Shown: positions 1 through 11,475 of the stretch, piece by piece
Numbering within the stretch: position 1 is the first letter of the stretch
How the letters are laid out: every line of letters starts with the position of its first letter
From: Pegoplata infirma
Taxonomy: Eukaryota > Arthropoda > Insecta > Diptera > Anthomyiidae
NCBI GenBank assembly: GCA_963921195.1
Contig: OY992540.1
Coordinates: 73,831,337-73,895,336 of the forward strand
Direction of reading: 5' to 3'
DNA length: 64,000 nucleotides
Made by a program: the position numbers and the translations under genes
The notes under the pieces: generated by a model
What the model saw: the letters and a program-made list of their open reading frames with translations, nothing else
Databases searched by the model: none
Told to the model about the DNA's origin: nothing

Positions 1-398
1 AAACTTCCTGAGTTATCTATCCCTGATAAAACATTTCCGTTGGTATTTGAATTTTATCATAAAACTTATCGAAACATTGGTTTCAAATGATGTGGTAATC
101 ACTCAATACGCAAAATACACTTACACTTTTTAGAAAAGTTTCTGTGTAAAAGTTTGTGTATAAGTTAACCAAGTTTCTGTTCTAAAAACAATGGCTAAAT
201 CTCTCAAAAGCACTTGATGGGTTGCAAATGTTTTTTTTTTTTATAGTGAATTTTGAGAAAAAAATTTTTTGGGGATTTTTGGGGATGAAAAATTTTAAGT
301 TGGGGATGGCATCCAAAAAAAAACTGGCGACCCTGACCAAATTGACAGCTCTTTTGGTTAAGATTGCATTTTGCTTTACACAGACACGGACGGATGTT
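1..398. other. AT-rich flank, no gene seen
   Basis: I see no gene, RNA gene or clear repeat border here. A 66-codon frame at 222-422 runs through homopolymers into the next element and has no recognisable feature. Confidence 0.6.
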
Positions 399-407
399 TA
401 TAGCTAT

Positions 408-993
408 GGTGGCAGGACATAATCCCCACAGACATTACCCCCATAACGGAAATGGGGATTATGACCGAATTCATCACGGACATAGCCCCCATAATAGTTG
501 TGGGGACTATGACCGTTTTTAAAACGGTCATAATTAAAATGGGGATTATGTCCGTTCCCTGTTGGGATTACGACCGAAAATTATTCGGTCATAACCCCCA
601 TTCATATTATGGGGACTAAATCCAAAGAAATTTCGGTCATATTCCCCGTTTTTTGCGAAGAGGGTGGGTTTAATGCATGGAATTTGTAATCCCTAAGCCC
701 GGCCGAAGGCCGTCTACGCAGAAAAACTTTTAAGACAAAAAAAAATACAATTTTGGGATTATGACCAACTAGTATAGTGGACATAATACCAGTAATGGGG
801 ATTATGGCCATTTTTTATGTGGTCATTATCCCCATAAATCTGGGAATTATGTCCGTTTTTTATTGGGATTATGTCCAAATTATTTTAGGTCATAGTCCCC
901 ACTGCCATTATGGGGATTATGACCGAAATAATTTGGTCATAATCCCCATAACGGAAATGGGGATTATGTCCGTGGGGATTATGTCATGTCACC
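408..993. mobile_element. Foldback-like DNA element with 9-bp target duplication
   Basis: A 586-bp non-coding element is flanked by exact 9-bp direct repeats TATAGCTAT (399-407 and 994-1002). The ends are inverted repeats: the left starts GGTGGCAGGACATAATCCCC and the right end reads, on the other strand, GGTGACATGACATAATCCCC. The interior is an irregular array of the same motif in both orientations (GGGGATTATGACCG and CGGTCATAATCCCC), so most of it can fold on itself. A GC-rich module sits at about 652-728. A 9-bp duplication fits Foldback or Mutator-like elements. That assignment is inference, since no transposase is present. It shares its module and design with the element at 30691-32484. 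Confidence 0.82.
652..728 (+). repeat. GC-rich module shared by two foldback elements
   Basis: The block starts GAGAGGGTGGGTTTAATGC-like (here with one mismatch), passes through AATCCCTAAGCCCGGCC and ends near CTACGCAGAAAAACTTT. It contains a GGCC-GAA-GGCC mini-hairpin. The same block occurs at about 31046-31117 (same strand) and 30889-30958 (opposite strand). It is much richer in G+C than its surroundings. I do not recognise it from a known family. Confidence 0.75.
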
Positions 994-1037
994 TATAGCT
1001 ATATTGTGTTAGAAATGGATCAACAGTATATAAACTT

Positions 1038-1270
1038 TATACACCAAAAAAAATACGTGGGTATTCAATACTAAAAATTTAACTAATTTTAGTCCAAAAG
1101 GACCTAGTGCAGAAATTGGTAACCAATACTAAAATTTTTAACTAATATTAGTCAAATCCAGTAAAAATTACTAATGTTAGTACTTTGAAGATACTAAAAT
1201 TAGTAACGAATTAGTAGATTTTGGTACAATATCACTTACTAAACCTTTTACTGTAGAATTATTTTGAGTG
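1038..1270. mobile_element. Short MITE with possible 9-bp duplication
   Basis: A 233-bp AT-rich block is bracketed by TATAAACTT at 1029-1037 and 1271-1279. Its ends are CACCAAAAAAAATA and the inverted counterpart ATTATTTTGAGTG. The interior repeats ACTAATATTAGT-like motifs. The ends resemble the CACTCAAAA-type MITEs elsewhere in the window (35215, 36541, 45953). The left end carries four extra bases, so the exact border is uncertain. Confidence 0.55.
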
Positions 1271-1277
1271 TATAAAC

Positions 1278-1440
1278 TTAATGGGGTCCTCGACCGATAT
1301 TTTAATTCGTTTAATGGCAAATAATGTTATATTTTCTAAAAAAAACTTTACTTTGACTACTATAGTACACTAATTTCTTCAGCAAAAGATTATCATGATT
1401 TAATGTTTTGGGCTATAGTACAAAATTCGCAGGACGTTGA
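1278..1440 (-). repeat. Mini-me-related fragment
   Basis: The segment begins ATGGGGTCCTCGACCGATAT and continues through AAAACTTTACTTTG to TTTGGGCTATAGTACAAAATT. It is alignable by eye with 5580-5742, 29990-30045 and, inverted, 37665-37830. It resembles the tail of the mini-me-like repeats, but with a diverged extension. It is non-coding. Confidence 0.6.
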
Positions 1441-3110
1441 AAAGCTGAATCACATTTTTTTTTTTTTTTAATTAAGCAGTGATGCCATCTACTTCAGAAA
1501 ATAATGCACATACATTTTATAAAAACGAACCAAAATCGCAATTTGGTGAATAAAAAAGCCTTATTTATTAATTTATTTTTTATGTGGTATAATTTTGAGT
1601 CCAATCGGATTAAATTAGCAAGTAGAACCCGGCGATCAAAATTTTGTAGATAAAAAAACAAAAAAATTTTGAACACGAATATAAAAAAGAAAAATAAATC
1701 GATCGATCGAACAACTGCACTGATATGAAGTTTAAGCATAGACCAAAAAGGACACGGAATTGTGACAGGTTTAGTAATTCAGACAATTTTAATTTATACA
1801 CAAAATATTTTTACGGAAATATTTGGTCAAATAACATTTAAAATTTAAATGTTTACTTCTAATATCAATTCACTAGTCACAACATTTTAAAATCGACAAC
1901 ATATTCGTTAACATTTTTAAAGATAAATAAGAAAAAATCCCCAAATTTTTTTCTTCGTAGTTTGGTTACATTATTTGCCAGAACAAATTTCCAAACCATA
2001 CAGCATGCCAAATTCAGACACCTCATTTAGTAACATGTTTACGCTAATGTCATACATGTGTATGTATTTGCTATTAAAGAAAACCGGGAAAAATATTTAA
2101 AATCGTTTTACCTTTTTTGCAACATCTGTATGCAAAAGAAAAAAAAAATCAAACCAAACATATTAAGAGTAATACTCAATGAAATTTACGTTTGGTAAAC
2201 ATAAAATCTATGACAAAATAAAAAAAAAAATTTAAAGGAAATTCATATGCAGAAAAATAACGGGCGTTTTTAGCGGAAGTTTGTATAGGAAAAATGAAAG
2301 GAAAGAAACGGAAAAAAAAAAACATTTCACCTTGTTTTAAATGTAAAAATTCACACGCCTTCCTTTTGTCGGTGCTGTTGAATGAGGGAACATAAAAATT
2401 CCAACATTATTTTCCCTATAGCTAGTTTTTGCAAAAAAAAAAAATACACAGAAAAAGATTTGAATGTGTAAAATAAAAATGTTGATTTTAACTTTACGAT
2501 TCTTGTTTTTTTTCACTTCCTTTTTTTGTTATAATGCAAAATTCTATGGGTACTTAAGTGATGGCTGAGGTATGTTAACATACCGTCTGCATATGTTTAA
2601 ATATGTATGTTAGAATTGACTTTTTTTTTCGTTACATATTTTACTACTAATACTATTTATTTTTACATCTTCTTACACTTACTTTTATTAGTATAATAAT
2701 ATTTTTTTATAAAAACACCCACTCTTGTGTATACTTGTACTATTTGAAAAGCATTTAGGAAGATGGATAAGTTTTAAAAGAATGAATTTGTTGTGCAGTG
2801 AATTTTAGGTGAATAAAATTTATGATTGAACTCTTTGAGGAGAAACAATAGAAATTTAGAAACTACTAATGATTTTCAACAACTATTATCAAAAAAAAAT
2901 TCTCACAACTTTCTACAGTAGTCTTAGATTCTGAGACTAAGCCTGAACCTCAGAGTTCGAAAATATTGCAATGAAAAATTTTAAGAATTCAAAATAATTT
3001 TTGTAAGCAAATACCTTAGTTTCTGAGATAGGTAATAAAATGTTTCCTTGAGATAAAGTTTGAAATTCTGATTACACTAGCTTACATATTAATAAAAGTT
3101 TTGCTATCCA
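1441..3110. other. Gene-free AT-rich stretch
   Basis: The stretch is non-coding with many A or T homopolymer runs. Two short overlapping reverse frames at 1494-1801 have low-complexity F/L/I-rich translations and no motifs. I see no RNA gene, and no repeat with borders I can defend. Confidence 0.55.
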
Positions 3111-3117
3111 CGAAACT

Positions 3118-3640
3118 TTGCATTTATTATCCATGTAAAATCTTACTCTGAATTCGAAAATCCACCCCAAAGTCTTAAAAGTAGAACAGTTTTCGAGATA
3201 TTGACAACTTTTAAAATTTCAATCTTTTAAAAAAAACGGTTTTACTTAAATTAAAATATATCCAAGACAAGTTAAATTGATGAATTTAATTTTTAACTGT
3301 AAAAACGAATTTTAAATTTTTTTTTCTTTGCGAAATTTACAATGTAGTTTTAATTTTTTTGCAAATTTTGGTCAAATTAAAGCAAAATTTTCGATATATC
3401 GATTAATAGCTTTTCATATTGTATATAGGATTGATAGATCATTAAATTACCTTTAATTTAAAACCATAAAACAATGAAATCCATCAATTTGTTTCGGAAA
3501 TACTTTAATTTGAGTAAACCCATTTTTTTTAAAAAGATGGCAATTTGAAAAGTTGTCGATATCTCGAAACCTGTTATATTTTTGAAACTTTGGAGTGTTT
3601 TTTGGATTCAGCGTAAGATTTTACATGGAAAATGAATGCA
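3118..3640. repeat. Foldback, arms of about 210 bp
   Basis: The left arm (3118-3330, with TCCATGTAAAATCTTACTCT) is the imperfect inverse of the right arm (about 3440-3640, with AAGATTTTACATGGAAAATG). Mid-arm landmarks are TTTCGAGATATTGACAAC and its partner GTTGTCGATATCTCGAAAC. The centre is about 110 bp. Divergence of 10-20% suggests an old element. No target duplication could be fixed. Confidence 0.72.
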
Positions 3641-4158
3641 ACAAAAATGAATGAGTTAAAAATGAGTTAATTAAAATGAAATTAAAAATGTTTAATATCT
3701 TCAAAAATATAATGAAGAGGTAAAATAGAACAAAAAAGAAAACAAGTAAAACTTTGCCAAATGTATTGATACCCACCACAATGTTATAAAATATTATTTG
3801 CAAAAAAAAAAAATTTGAAAAAAATTACTCGGAAAAAAATTTTTGGTGAAAAAAAAAATCCGCGAAATTTTTTTAACATGATAATGTTTTTAGGCTGGTG
3901 TCTAATTTTAAAAAAGTTGCAGGAAGCTACCTCAGTTTGACTATATAAGCTAACAATTAACGAAAAAGAAAACTAGAATTACTATTTTCATTTTCTTTAA
4001 GACCAAAAATTTTAATAACTTGGGTTTGTAACTTGGATAATAATTCACCTCGTGGTGAATAAAACCGTTTTTCATCAGCTGGTGAATAAAAATAGCTGAA
4101 ATTTTATTTTTCATGAAATTTTATTTTTCATCAAATTTTTTGGTTTCCATAATTTTTT

Positions 4159-4723
4159 TATACCCTCCAACTACAGTATGGGGGTATACTCACTTTGTCA
4201 TTCCGTGTGTAACGCATCGAAATATCGGTCGGGGACCCCATAAAGTATATATATTATTGATCAGTGATCGATTCTAAGACATTTTAGCGATGTCCGTCCG
4301 TCCGTCCGTCCGTCTGTCTGTCCGTCCGTCCGTCTGTAATTTACACGATGCAGTCCAAAATAAAATAGCTAGACCCTTCAAGTTTGGCACAAATATGTCT
4401 TATGTTCCTAGGCAGGTTAAGTTCGGAAATTGGCCAAATCGGACCAGGGGGAAAAATGTTCCCCCTTGAAGAACTAAACCAACCTCTAAAAAAATACACT
4501 TTTTTACATGTTTTTTTTGTATTTTTGTTAATTAAACGAAACATTTGGTATATTTATCGCGATGGGAAGGTGCTCTCAACGTCCCCCACTGACCCTATCA
4601 ACCCCCCCCCCCCCCAACAAAAAAAGAAACGCCCCTGACAAATTTTTGTTTTTAATTTTTTTTACATTTTGGAGGGTATAATAGCTTCGGCACAGCCGAA
4701 TTTAACACTCTCACTTGTTTTTT
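4159..4723 (+). mobile_element. Mini-me/DINE-like element, full copy
   Basis: The element starts TATACCCTCCAACTACAG. It has the core GGGGACCCCATAAAGTATAT followed by a TA tract, the GATCGATTCTAAGACATTTT core and a (GTCC/GTCT)n tract at 4290-4336. It ends GGAGGGTATA, then a hairpin-like TTCGGC..GCCGAA, then CACTCTCACTTGTTT. This matches the published mini-me layout of TA repeat, conserved core and GTCY repeat, often equated with DINE-1/Helentron-type elements. It carries no protein. Confidence 0.75.
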
Positions 4724-5400
4724 TATCAATTTTTTTTTCCATCAAATTTTTTTTTCATCAATTTTTTTTTTTTCATCAATTTTTTTTTTTCCATTAAATT
4801 TTTTTTTGCATCAATTTTTTTTTTCATTCATTTTTTTCATCAAATTTTTTTTTTCATCAATTTTTTTTTTCCATAAAATTTTTTTTTTCCATAATTTTTT
4901 TTTTCAATAATTTTTTTTTTCATAATTTTGTTTTTTCATCAAAATTTTTTTCATAATTTTTCTTATCAATTTTTTTTCCTTATATTTTTTTATCAATTTT
5001 TTTTTTTCAATTTTTTTGACCATAAAATTTTTTTTCATCATTTTTTTTTTCATAAATTTTTTTCATCAATAAAATTTAATGAAAAAAAAATTGATAAAAA
5101 AAAATTATGAACTAAAAACATAATTTTTTTCATCAATAAATTTTTTTTTCATTAAATTTTATTTTCATCAAATTTTTTATTTCATCAAATTTTTTTTCAT
5201 CAATTTTTTTTTCATCAATTTTTTTTTTATCATATTTTTTTTTCATAAATTTTTTTTCATCAAATTTTTCTTTTTATCAAAAACTTTTTTTCATCAACAT
5301 TTTTTTTCACCAAAAATTTTGGGTTCATTAAATTTTTTTTAGCATAATTTTGTTTTTCGTGAAAAAAAAAAATAATTTTTTTTTTACCAAAACTACTTTT
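4724..5400 (+). repeat. Poly-T / CATCAA degenerate array
   Basis: Runs of 7-12 T are separated by CATCAA, CATAA or CCATAA spacers, giving an irregular 13-17 bp period. Short frames here encode only F/H/K-rich low complexity and are not genes. The same array is found at 28985-29345 and, inverted, at 38060-38245 and 39270-39540. Confidence 0.8.
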
Positions 5401-5447
5401 TCACCAAGTCTAAGCTTTTCGCATAAAAATTTTCCATTTGTTTATCA

Positions 5448-6186
5448 AATGTACATAAAACAAGTGAGAGTGTTATATTCTTTGGTGCCGAATCTTTTAT
5501 ACTCTCCAAAATGTAAAAACACTTTTTTGCACTTATTTGTGCACTCTCTTACGAAATGCACAGCTCCTTTGGTTTTTTAATGGGGTCCTCGACTGATATT
5601 TCAATTCGTTTTGCATGGAATAGAAGGTAATATAACATTATTTTTTCTAAAAAAAACTTTGCTTTGGCAAATACACCCAAATCTTCCGCAAAACATTATC
5701 TTGATTTAATGTTTTGGGCAAGAGTACAAAATTCGCAGGCATTTTTTGTAAAAAAATTTGTTTGTACTTGTAAAAATTCCATTCTGTGTCCAATTATGTT
5801 CACATATGCCAACCAGCAGCCAATTTAAAGCATTTTGAATTTTTAGGTTATGAAGAATATACCAAAATTTTCGAGGTGTTCTTACATTTTAGTTCATAAC
5901 TTTTGAACCGCTGAACCAAATGCAATACCAAACTACTAGGGACAACAACAAGTAAATGCGATTAGTCTCAGTGATATATGTTTAATACTTTGGCCGTGAT
6001 CACCATTTCCAAAGACTTACAGACGGACAGACAGCAGACATCGCTAGAATGTCTTACAATCGATCACTGATCAATAATATATATACTTTATGGGGTCATA
6101 GACCGACACTTCGATGAGTTACAAACGGAATGACAAACTTACATATATATACCCTCTAACACTAACAATAAGTGGAGGGTATAAAA
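5448..6186 (-). mobile_element. Mini-me/DINE-like element, reverse copy
   Basis: It opens AAACAAGTGAGAGTGTTATA with TGCCGAATCTTTTATACTCTCC. Towards the other end it has CAGACGGACAGACAG, the core TCGATCACTGATCAATAATA, a TA tract and ACAAACGGAATGACAAAC, and it closes with GTGGAGGGTATAAAAA. The interior (5580-5900) is longer than in other copies and includes the segment shared with 1278-1440. Confidence 0.7.
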
Positions 6187-6211
6187 ACGAAAAAGAAAGA
6201 AAAATAAGAAA

Positions 6212-6588
6212 AACAAGTGAGAGTGTTAAATTGTAAAAAACATGTAAAAAAATAAAAAAAAATTTTGAGGGGGGCGTTTTTTTTAGGGGGAAGGCAAGGT
6301 GGGGGGAGGGATCGGTGAGCTGGGAGGACTCCTTGACCCCTTGCGGTATATGTTTACAAGTTAATTTTTGTGTGCTTTGTTTACTAAAGTATTATAGTTT
6401 TAAAATTATTTAAACTTTTTTTATCCACGCCCTTAAAAGAGGGGCGGGCAAAAAAAAAACAACATTTTTTTATTCCCTGGGTCCAAGCGCAGGACTATAA
6501 ACTTCTATGAACATTAAAATGTTTCATTTGTTTCACAAAAATACAAAAAAACTTCTAAGGAATGACAAAGTAAGTATACCCCCAGGCT
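6212..6588 (-). mobile_element. Truncated mini-me-like element
   Basis: It opens AACAAGTGAGAGTGTTAAAT and reaches GGAATGACAAAGTAAGTATA, then stops abruptly at about 6588, where the usual GGTTGGAGGGTATAAA terminus should follow. The core TA/GTCY block is missing. The break coincides with the start of the GC-richer unit holding the DUF4780-type relic, so that unit may have been inserted here. Confidence 0.55.
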
Positions 6589-7161
6589 GGCGCAAATCCT
6601 ATTCCAAAGCCTCCAGAGTGGGTGCCGGCTGGGCAACAAGCACTACAGACATATCCTGAATGTAGCAGGATGGTGCTTGGCAGAGGTCAGGGTACACGTT
6701 TCTGGTATTAGTGTCGTCCTAGTGACACAGTATCGGAGAAATGTATCTTGACTATAGGAATCGGGGTAATTCTTTAGTGGCCAGTCGAAATTCTTGTCGG
6801 GGGACTAACATGTTAATCTGTTGAATATGCCGTATCTTCAAGAAGGACGGTAGTGTACTTACAACCCCTCCTTGTTTGTCAAGGATGGGTCGGCCTCTGC
6901 CTAAGTTTTTAGTATGGTCTACTCTCTGCTAAACTCCTAGGAAATGTAAGTAGGCGGAGAAATGGTTAACTCTCTTAAAACAGAAACCCCTAATCTACGG
7001 TGGAACAGCATATGCCAAGAGATGCGTTGCTAAGAGGGTGCTTAGTATTGAATATGCGAACTCTGGAAGTAGGCGAAATCCAGTTTAATATAGCCTTCCC
7101 ATGGTAAGGGGCTCTACCATGGGTTACCTTTATACTTCCCCTTAATATTGAAAAAAATATC
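6589..7161 (+). other. GC-richer leader upstream of the DUF4780-type relic
   Basis: This stretch has balanced base composition and no homopolymers, unlike its surroundings. It contains no long open frame in either direction except a shadow. It looks like the 5' untranslated or promoter part of the unit whose coding relic starts at 7162. That is an inference from composition and position only. Confidence 0.4.
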
Positions 7162-8352
7162 ATGGATACATCAACCAATAAAAAATTTTTAGTCGATGCA
7201 GCTGCATCCTCTGTCGGAAATGCCACTGGGCTGTCCGACAGTACACAACATATTATGGGCGCTATAGAGCACCATATAATGGATGACCTAACTGCAACAG
7301 TGCAAACCCAAGATCATCCACATAATAGTGATATTGAAGTACCACTCACATGCACTGATTCTACCCCAAGTGATGCAATTGTGCGCACAGGTAAGGATCA
7401 ACAAAGGCAGATCGAAGACGTGTCACAAGAACTTGAATCTGCGAATTTTGAAACCGACACGGAGACCATAGAATCCCATCTTAAAAGTATATGCTCCGAC
7501 AGATCAGGAGCTACAATCATAGGCAGCAGCCTTGACGAACTGGGAGTACAAACGGGCACGCCATTTGTTAAATTTAACTCTGCTTAAAGACGACTTTTTA
7601 AGAAAGCCTTAGCCGAAGGGCAAACACGAGAGCAGGCTTTAGTGATTGCCAAAGCTCCACCATAAAAAAGAGCCACTAATAAACGTGGGTTGTCAGATGA
7701 AAAGGTAGTCTCAATGGAGAAGAAAACCAAATCGAATGCCAACTCATCATACGTCGCTCTACCCCAGTCAACCAAACCATCTTTTAGCCAAGTTGTTGGC
7801 ACAGTTAAAGTTGGCTTCGTTACAGACGACACGTCGAAGAATCCACTGACAAGTGAACAGATAGCTGTCTTGCAGGAAGTGATTATCGACGTAACGATAG
7901 CTCTTGGTGAAGAGGTCCAGCCCCAGTATGATGGCTGCTTTCCGGGAACGGGATGGCTTATGGTCGTATGCGAAATCCGAAAAACTGCGGACTTTCTCAT
8001 TGGGAATATCGAGGCTGTGAGGACCGCTTGTGGTTTCAGCGTGGCGATCGTAGAGGAATCTAGTTTCCCACGCTCGCACTACGTTAGAGGCTACTTCCCT
8101 CACAGCGTCGATTTTTCAAATGAGAAGGTTCTTGCAACGATAGCAGTTCAAAACGGCATCAGGGCCAAAGACTGGAAGGTGGTGAAGAGGGCTAATGAGG
8201 GTCAACTTCTCCAACTTCTTTTCGCGGTCGATGACCTGTCTTGGACTAAGCTATGTGAGCTTAATGGTAAAATTGCATACCGGTATGGTCGAGTCAAATT
8301 GATGTTAAAGGATGTCAACCTTTACTTAGAATATGTTTTTTGTTTTGCATAG
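7162..8352 (+). pseudogene. DUF4780-type protein relic with two in-frame stops
   Basis: One reading frame spans 397 codons and is broken only by TAA at 7585 and TAA at 7663; both open halves are in the same frame. The N-terminal half (141 codons) is acidic and S/T-rich. Between the stops it reads RRLFKKALAEGQTREQALVI, like the basic helix that precedes this domain in insect proteins. The second half has the hallmarks I associate with DUF4780: LTSEQIAVLQE, the GTGWLMVVC strand, then VQNGIRAKDWKVVKR and LNGKIAYRYGRVKL. The function of this family is unknown, and it is often multi-copy in insects and found near non-LTR elements. Codon use is balanced, unlike the AT-rich flanks. It is probably dead; two readthrough products are possible but unlikely. 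Confidence 0.75.
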
Positions 8353-8938
8353 AATACGCGAGGATCTTAATTTTGTTTACATAAAAAATGTTTGACTGCT
8401 ACATAAAAATAGGAAAAATATCTTAAAATCTTAAAATTGATAATAGTCTGACGTATGTAAAACTATTTTGGAAAATTTTTTCAGAATGTCTTAGATTTGG
8501 GCCCTGTTGGTTATTTGTAGCCTATGAAACGAAAAATTGGTGGTTAAAAGAATTGGAGGTTAAAAAAGTGGATATTTTCTACTGTACTTAAAAAATTTCA
8601 CTGTTTGTTTGTGTTGCTGGAAAAATTATTTGACCACTGAATAAAAACTATTGGACCGTTTTTTAAATTTCTAATGTTTGAACTTGGAAAAAATCGGCTT
8701 GAAAATATTTTAAAAAAATGTCTATAAATAATTTCATTTTCCAGATCGACCCTCGTAACACATTTATTATTTACTCAATCTGGACCCCATTAAGCTTAAA
8801 TAAAAGCTTTATAAATTACCTACGACGCAATTTTCAAAATAATACTCGTTTGATAATAATAACGTTTAGTATTTTTAACTTTGTCTTTAACAAATTTCAT
8901 CTATTATAAAAAAGTTTCCAATGTATTGTCGCCCACTG
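8353..8938. other. Gene-free stretch after the DUF4780-type relic
   Basis: AT-rich sequence with no frame that shows a recognisable motif. No polyadenylate tail clearly marks the end of the upstream unit. Confidence 0.5.
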
Positions 8939-9545
8939 TATGTAAGAAGAAGCTTTCAGATTCGAGACTTTTTCTATGGAAAAATAGTCTGAGAATCTGA
9001 GATTTTGTCTTTAGGAATAAGGTCTCAGAATCTGAGACTTTTATATAGGAAAAAGGTCTAAGAATCTGCGACTTTTTCTATAGAAAAAAGTTCTTAGAGT
9101 CTGAGTCTTTTTCCACAAAAAAAAAGGTCTAAGAACTTGAGACTTTTTCTATATGAAAATGGTCTGAGAATCTGATAGTTTTTGTTTAGGAAAAAGGTCC
9201 CAGAATCTGAGATTTTTTCTGTAGGAAAAAGGTTAAAGAATCTGAGATTATTTCTATAGAAAAAGGTTTTCAGTACGAAACAGATCTAATAATGTGAGAG
9301 CTGTTCCAAAGGAAAAACATCTCAAAAATGTTTTGAAATATGAGACTTTTTCTATAGTAAAAGGTCTCAGAATCTGAGACTTTTTGTGTGGAAAAAAGCT
9401 TTTTGAATTTGAAAATATTTCTATTGGAGAAAAGTCTCAGATTCTGAGACATTTTTCGTAAATAAGAAGTCTTAGATTATGAGACATTTTCCTTATAAAA
9501 ACTCATTTCTTCAGGAAAAATCTCTCAACACCTGCGTTAGAATCT
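8939..9545. repeat. Degenerate array of the 35-bp palindromic satellite
   Basis: About 15 diverged units of the type GTCTCAGAATCTGAGAC plus TTTTTCTATAGGAAAAA. The 17-nt core is a perfect palindrome with a single central A. The last units (from about 9420) read in the opposite orientation (AAAGTCTCAGATTCTGAGAC). Related arrays are at 18000-18485, 23085-23700, 41115-42305 and 47455-47620. Confidence 0.85.
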
Positions 9546-10406
9546 GAGATTTTTTTATATATACGAAAATGTACACTTTTCTTTTAAAACAAATTAAAAA
9601 AAAATTATCTAAACGAAATATGATCGTGAAAAAAACACTTTCGGCAAAACCTAATAAATTTAGAGATTAAATAACTTTCCCATCAGTTTTTTTATGCAAA
9701 AAAAATATCCCTGTTTTTAAACAATTCTTTTAAATACCTGATAACCATAAATAAACATTTCGCTACTTTCATTTTGGTAATTTTGAATCCAATTTTTTTT
9801 CTGTTACTCCCGGTGTTGAATTAAAGAGTCCAATTTGACAGCATCATTCTACTTGTTTTCCCCAACGTATACATCTTAAATATTTTGATTAAAGTATTCA
9901 TGTAAAAGGTTTGAGTGAGCGAGTTAGTGTGTCTATCAAGTTTAAGTAAAATATATGAAAGTATGTGGAAGAGGCGTTACTTATATTTAAAAAGTCGTTA
10001 CCTTTATCCTCCCAACTTACCTGCCTTTGAATGATTTTATAAGATTTGAAGGTTTGTTGGATTTAACACACATTTATACATACATATGTTCAAGTATTTA
10101 CAAATGTATTATTTTGTATATGTTATTTGGCAATGAAAATAAATAAATAAAAATTTATGACTTTATGGGAAAAGTAAATGTAATATTCTACAATTTAGTA
10201 TATGAACTTTCTTTAATATGTTATGGGTGATGTGTATTTAAGTATATTACAAATACATACACATAGACAGTTGCAAAATGTACCTACTTTGTAAGACTTT
10301 ATGGCCTTTAGGGAAATCGCGAAATTGTCTGTCATAACTGTCTGTTAGTTTTATTTTTCTTCCTCATTCATATGGTCGTTTCATTGAAATATCGTTGTGT
10401 TTGTCA
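9546..10406. other. Gene-free stretch
   Basis: AT-rich, with short TA and ACAT-type microsatellites (around 10080 and 10250). I see no coding, RNA or mobile feature. Confidence 0.5.
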
Positions 10407-10429
10407 TCTATATATATAAAAGAGTAACG

Positions 10430-10478
10430 TGACTGACTGACTGACTGACTGACTGACTGACTGACTGACTGACTGACT
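10430..10478 (+). repeat. (GACT)n microsatellite
   Basis: Twelve consecutive GACT units just inside the left end of the Helentron-like element. Microsatellites next to the 5' terminus are common in this element class. Confidence 0.95.
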
Positions 10479-10499
10479 CATCATCGCCCAGCCCAAACC

Positions 10500-11475
10500 G
10501 CTGAAGCTAGAGACTTGAAATTTGGACTGTAGGTTCACCTTCCGGAATATAGATCCACTAAGGCTGGATTTTTGCCAGTGTTGATTCTAAGGGGGTAAAA
10601 AGGGTAAAAAACTGTACTTTTGGTACTTTTTATATCTCCTGAAATAATGGTCATAGAGACTTGAAATTAGGACTGTATGTTCACCTCCCGAAACATAGAT
10701 ACACTAAGGCCGGATTTTGGTCAGTGTTGATTCTAAGGGGGTAAAAAGGGTAAAAAACTGTACTTTTGGTACTTTTTATATCTCATGAAATAATGGTCAT
10801 AGGGACTTGAAGTTTGGACTGTATGTTCACCTCCCGGAATGTGGATCCTGTAAGGCTGGACTTTTGCCAATGTTGATTCTAAGGGTACCCCCTTAAAAGG
10901 GTAAAAAACTGTACTTTTGGTACCTTTTATATTTTCTTAAATAATTGTCACAGAGACTTGAAATTTGGACTGTATGTTCACCTCCCGGAATATAGATTCA
11001 CTAAAGCTGGATTTTCGCCAATGATGGTTCTAAGGGGGTAAAAAGGGTAAAAAACTGTACTTTTGGTACCTTTTTTATTTCCTTAAATAATGGTATTAGA
11101 AACTTGAAATTTGCAATGTAGGTTAACCTCCCGGAAAAAAATCACTTAGGCTGGGTTTTTGCCAATGTTGATTCTACGGGGGTAAAATGGGTAAAAAAGT
11201 GTACTCTTGGTACTTTTTATATCTCCTGAAATAATAGTCATTGGACTGTATGTTCACCGCTCGGAATGAAGATCCATTTAGGCTGGATTTTTGCCAATGA
11301 TGATTCTAAGGGGGAAAAAAGGGTAAAAAAGTGTACTTTTGGTACCTTTTACATTTACTTAAATAATGGTACTAGAAACTTGAAATTTGTAATGTAGGTT
11401 CACCTTCCGGAAAAAAGATTCAATAAGGCTGGGTTTTTTCCAATGTTGATTCTACGGGGGTAAAAAGGGTAAAAA
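10500..11475 (+). repeat. Tandem repeat of about 146 bp
   Basis: Units start GACTTGAAATTTGGACTGTA at 10512, 10658, 10804 and 10955, with further units near 11100, 11240 and 11375. Each includes CACCTCCCGGAATATAGAT, GTTGATTCTAAGGGGGTAAA and ACTGTACTTTTGGTAC. The period is close to 146 bp. Degenerate units resume after 12200, so the 16-bp array interrupts the series. Confidence 0.9.

Larger units (their letters stand above)
3872..5790 (+). repeat. Composite dispersed repeat, copy A (interrupted)
   Basis: This copy has three parts: a left part (3872-4158) from AACATGATAATGTTTTTAGG to the palindromic CACCTCGTGGTG and CAGCTGGTGAATAAAA; a poly-T/CATCAA array (4724-5400); and a right part (5395-5790) with CCAAGTCTAAGCTTTTCGC. 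A mini-me-like element is inserted at 4159-4723, and the right part runs into another. An inverted copy occupies 37665-39757, and pieces occur at 17460-17995 and 28985-30045. It is non-coding. Confidence 0.65.

Noticed and set aside
4928..5110. F/H/K-rich frame
   Set aside because: Poly-T/CATCAA array translated; the same holds at 29015-29332, 38054-38311 and 39422-39682.
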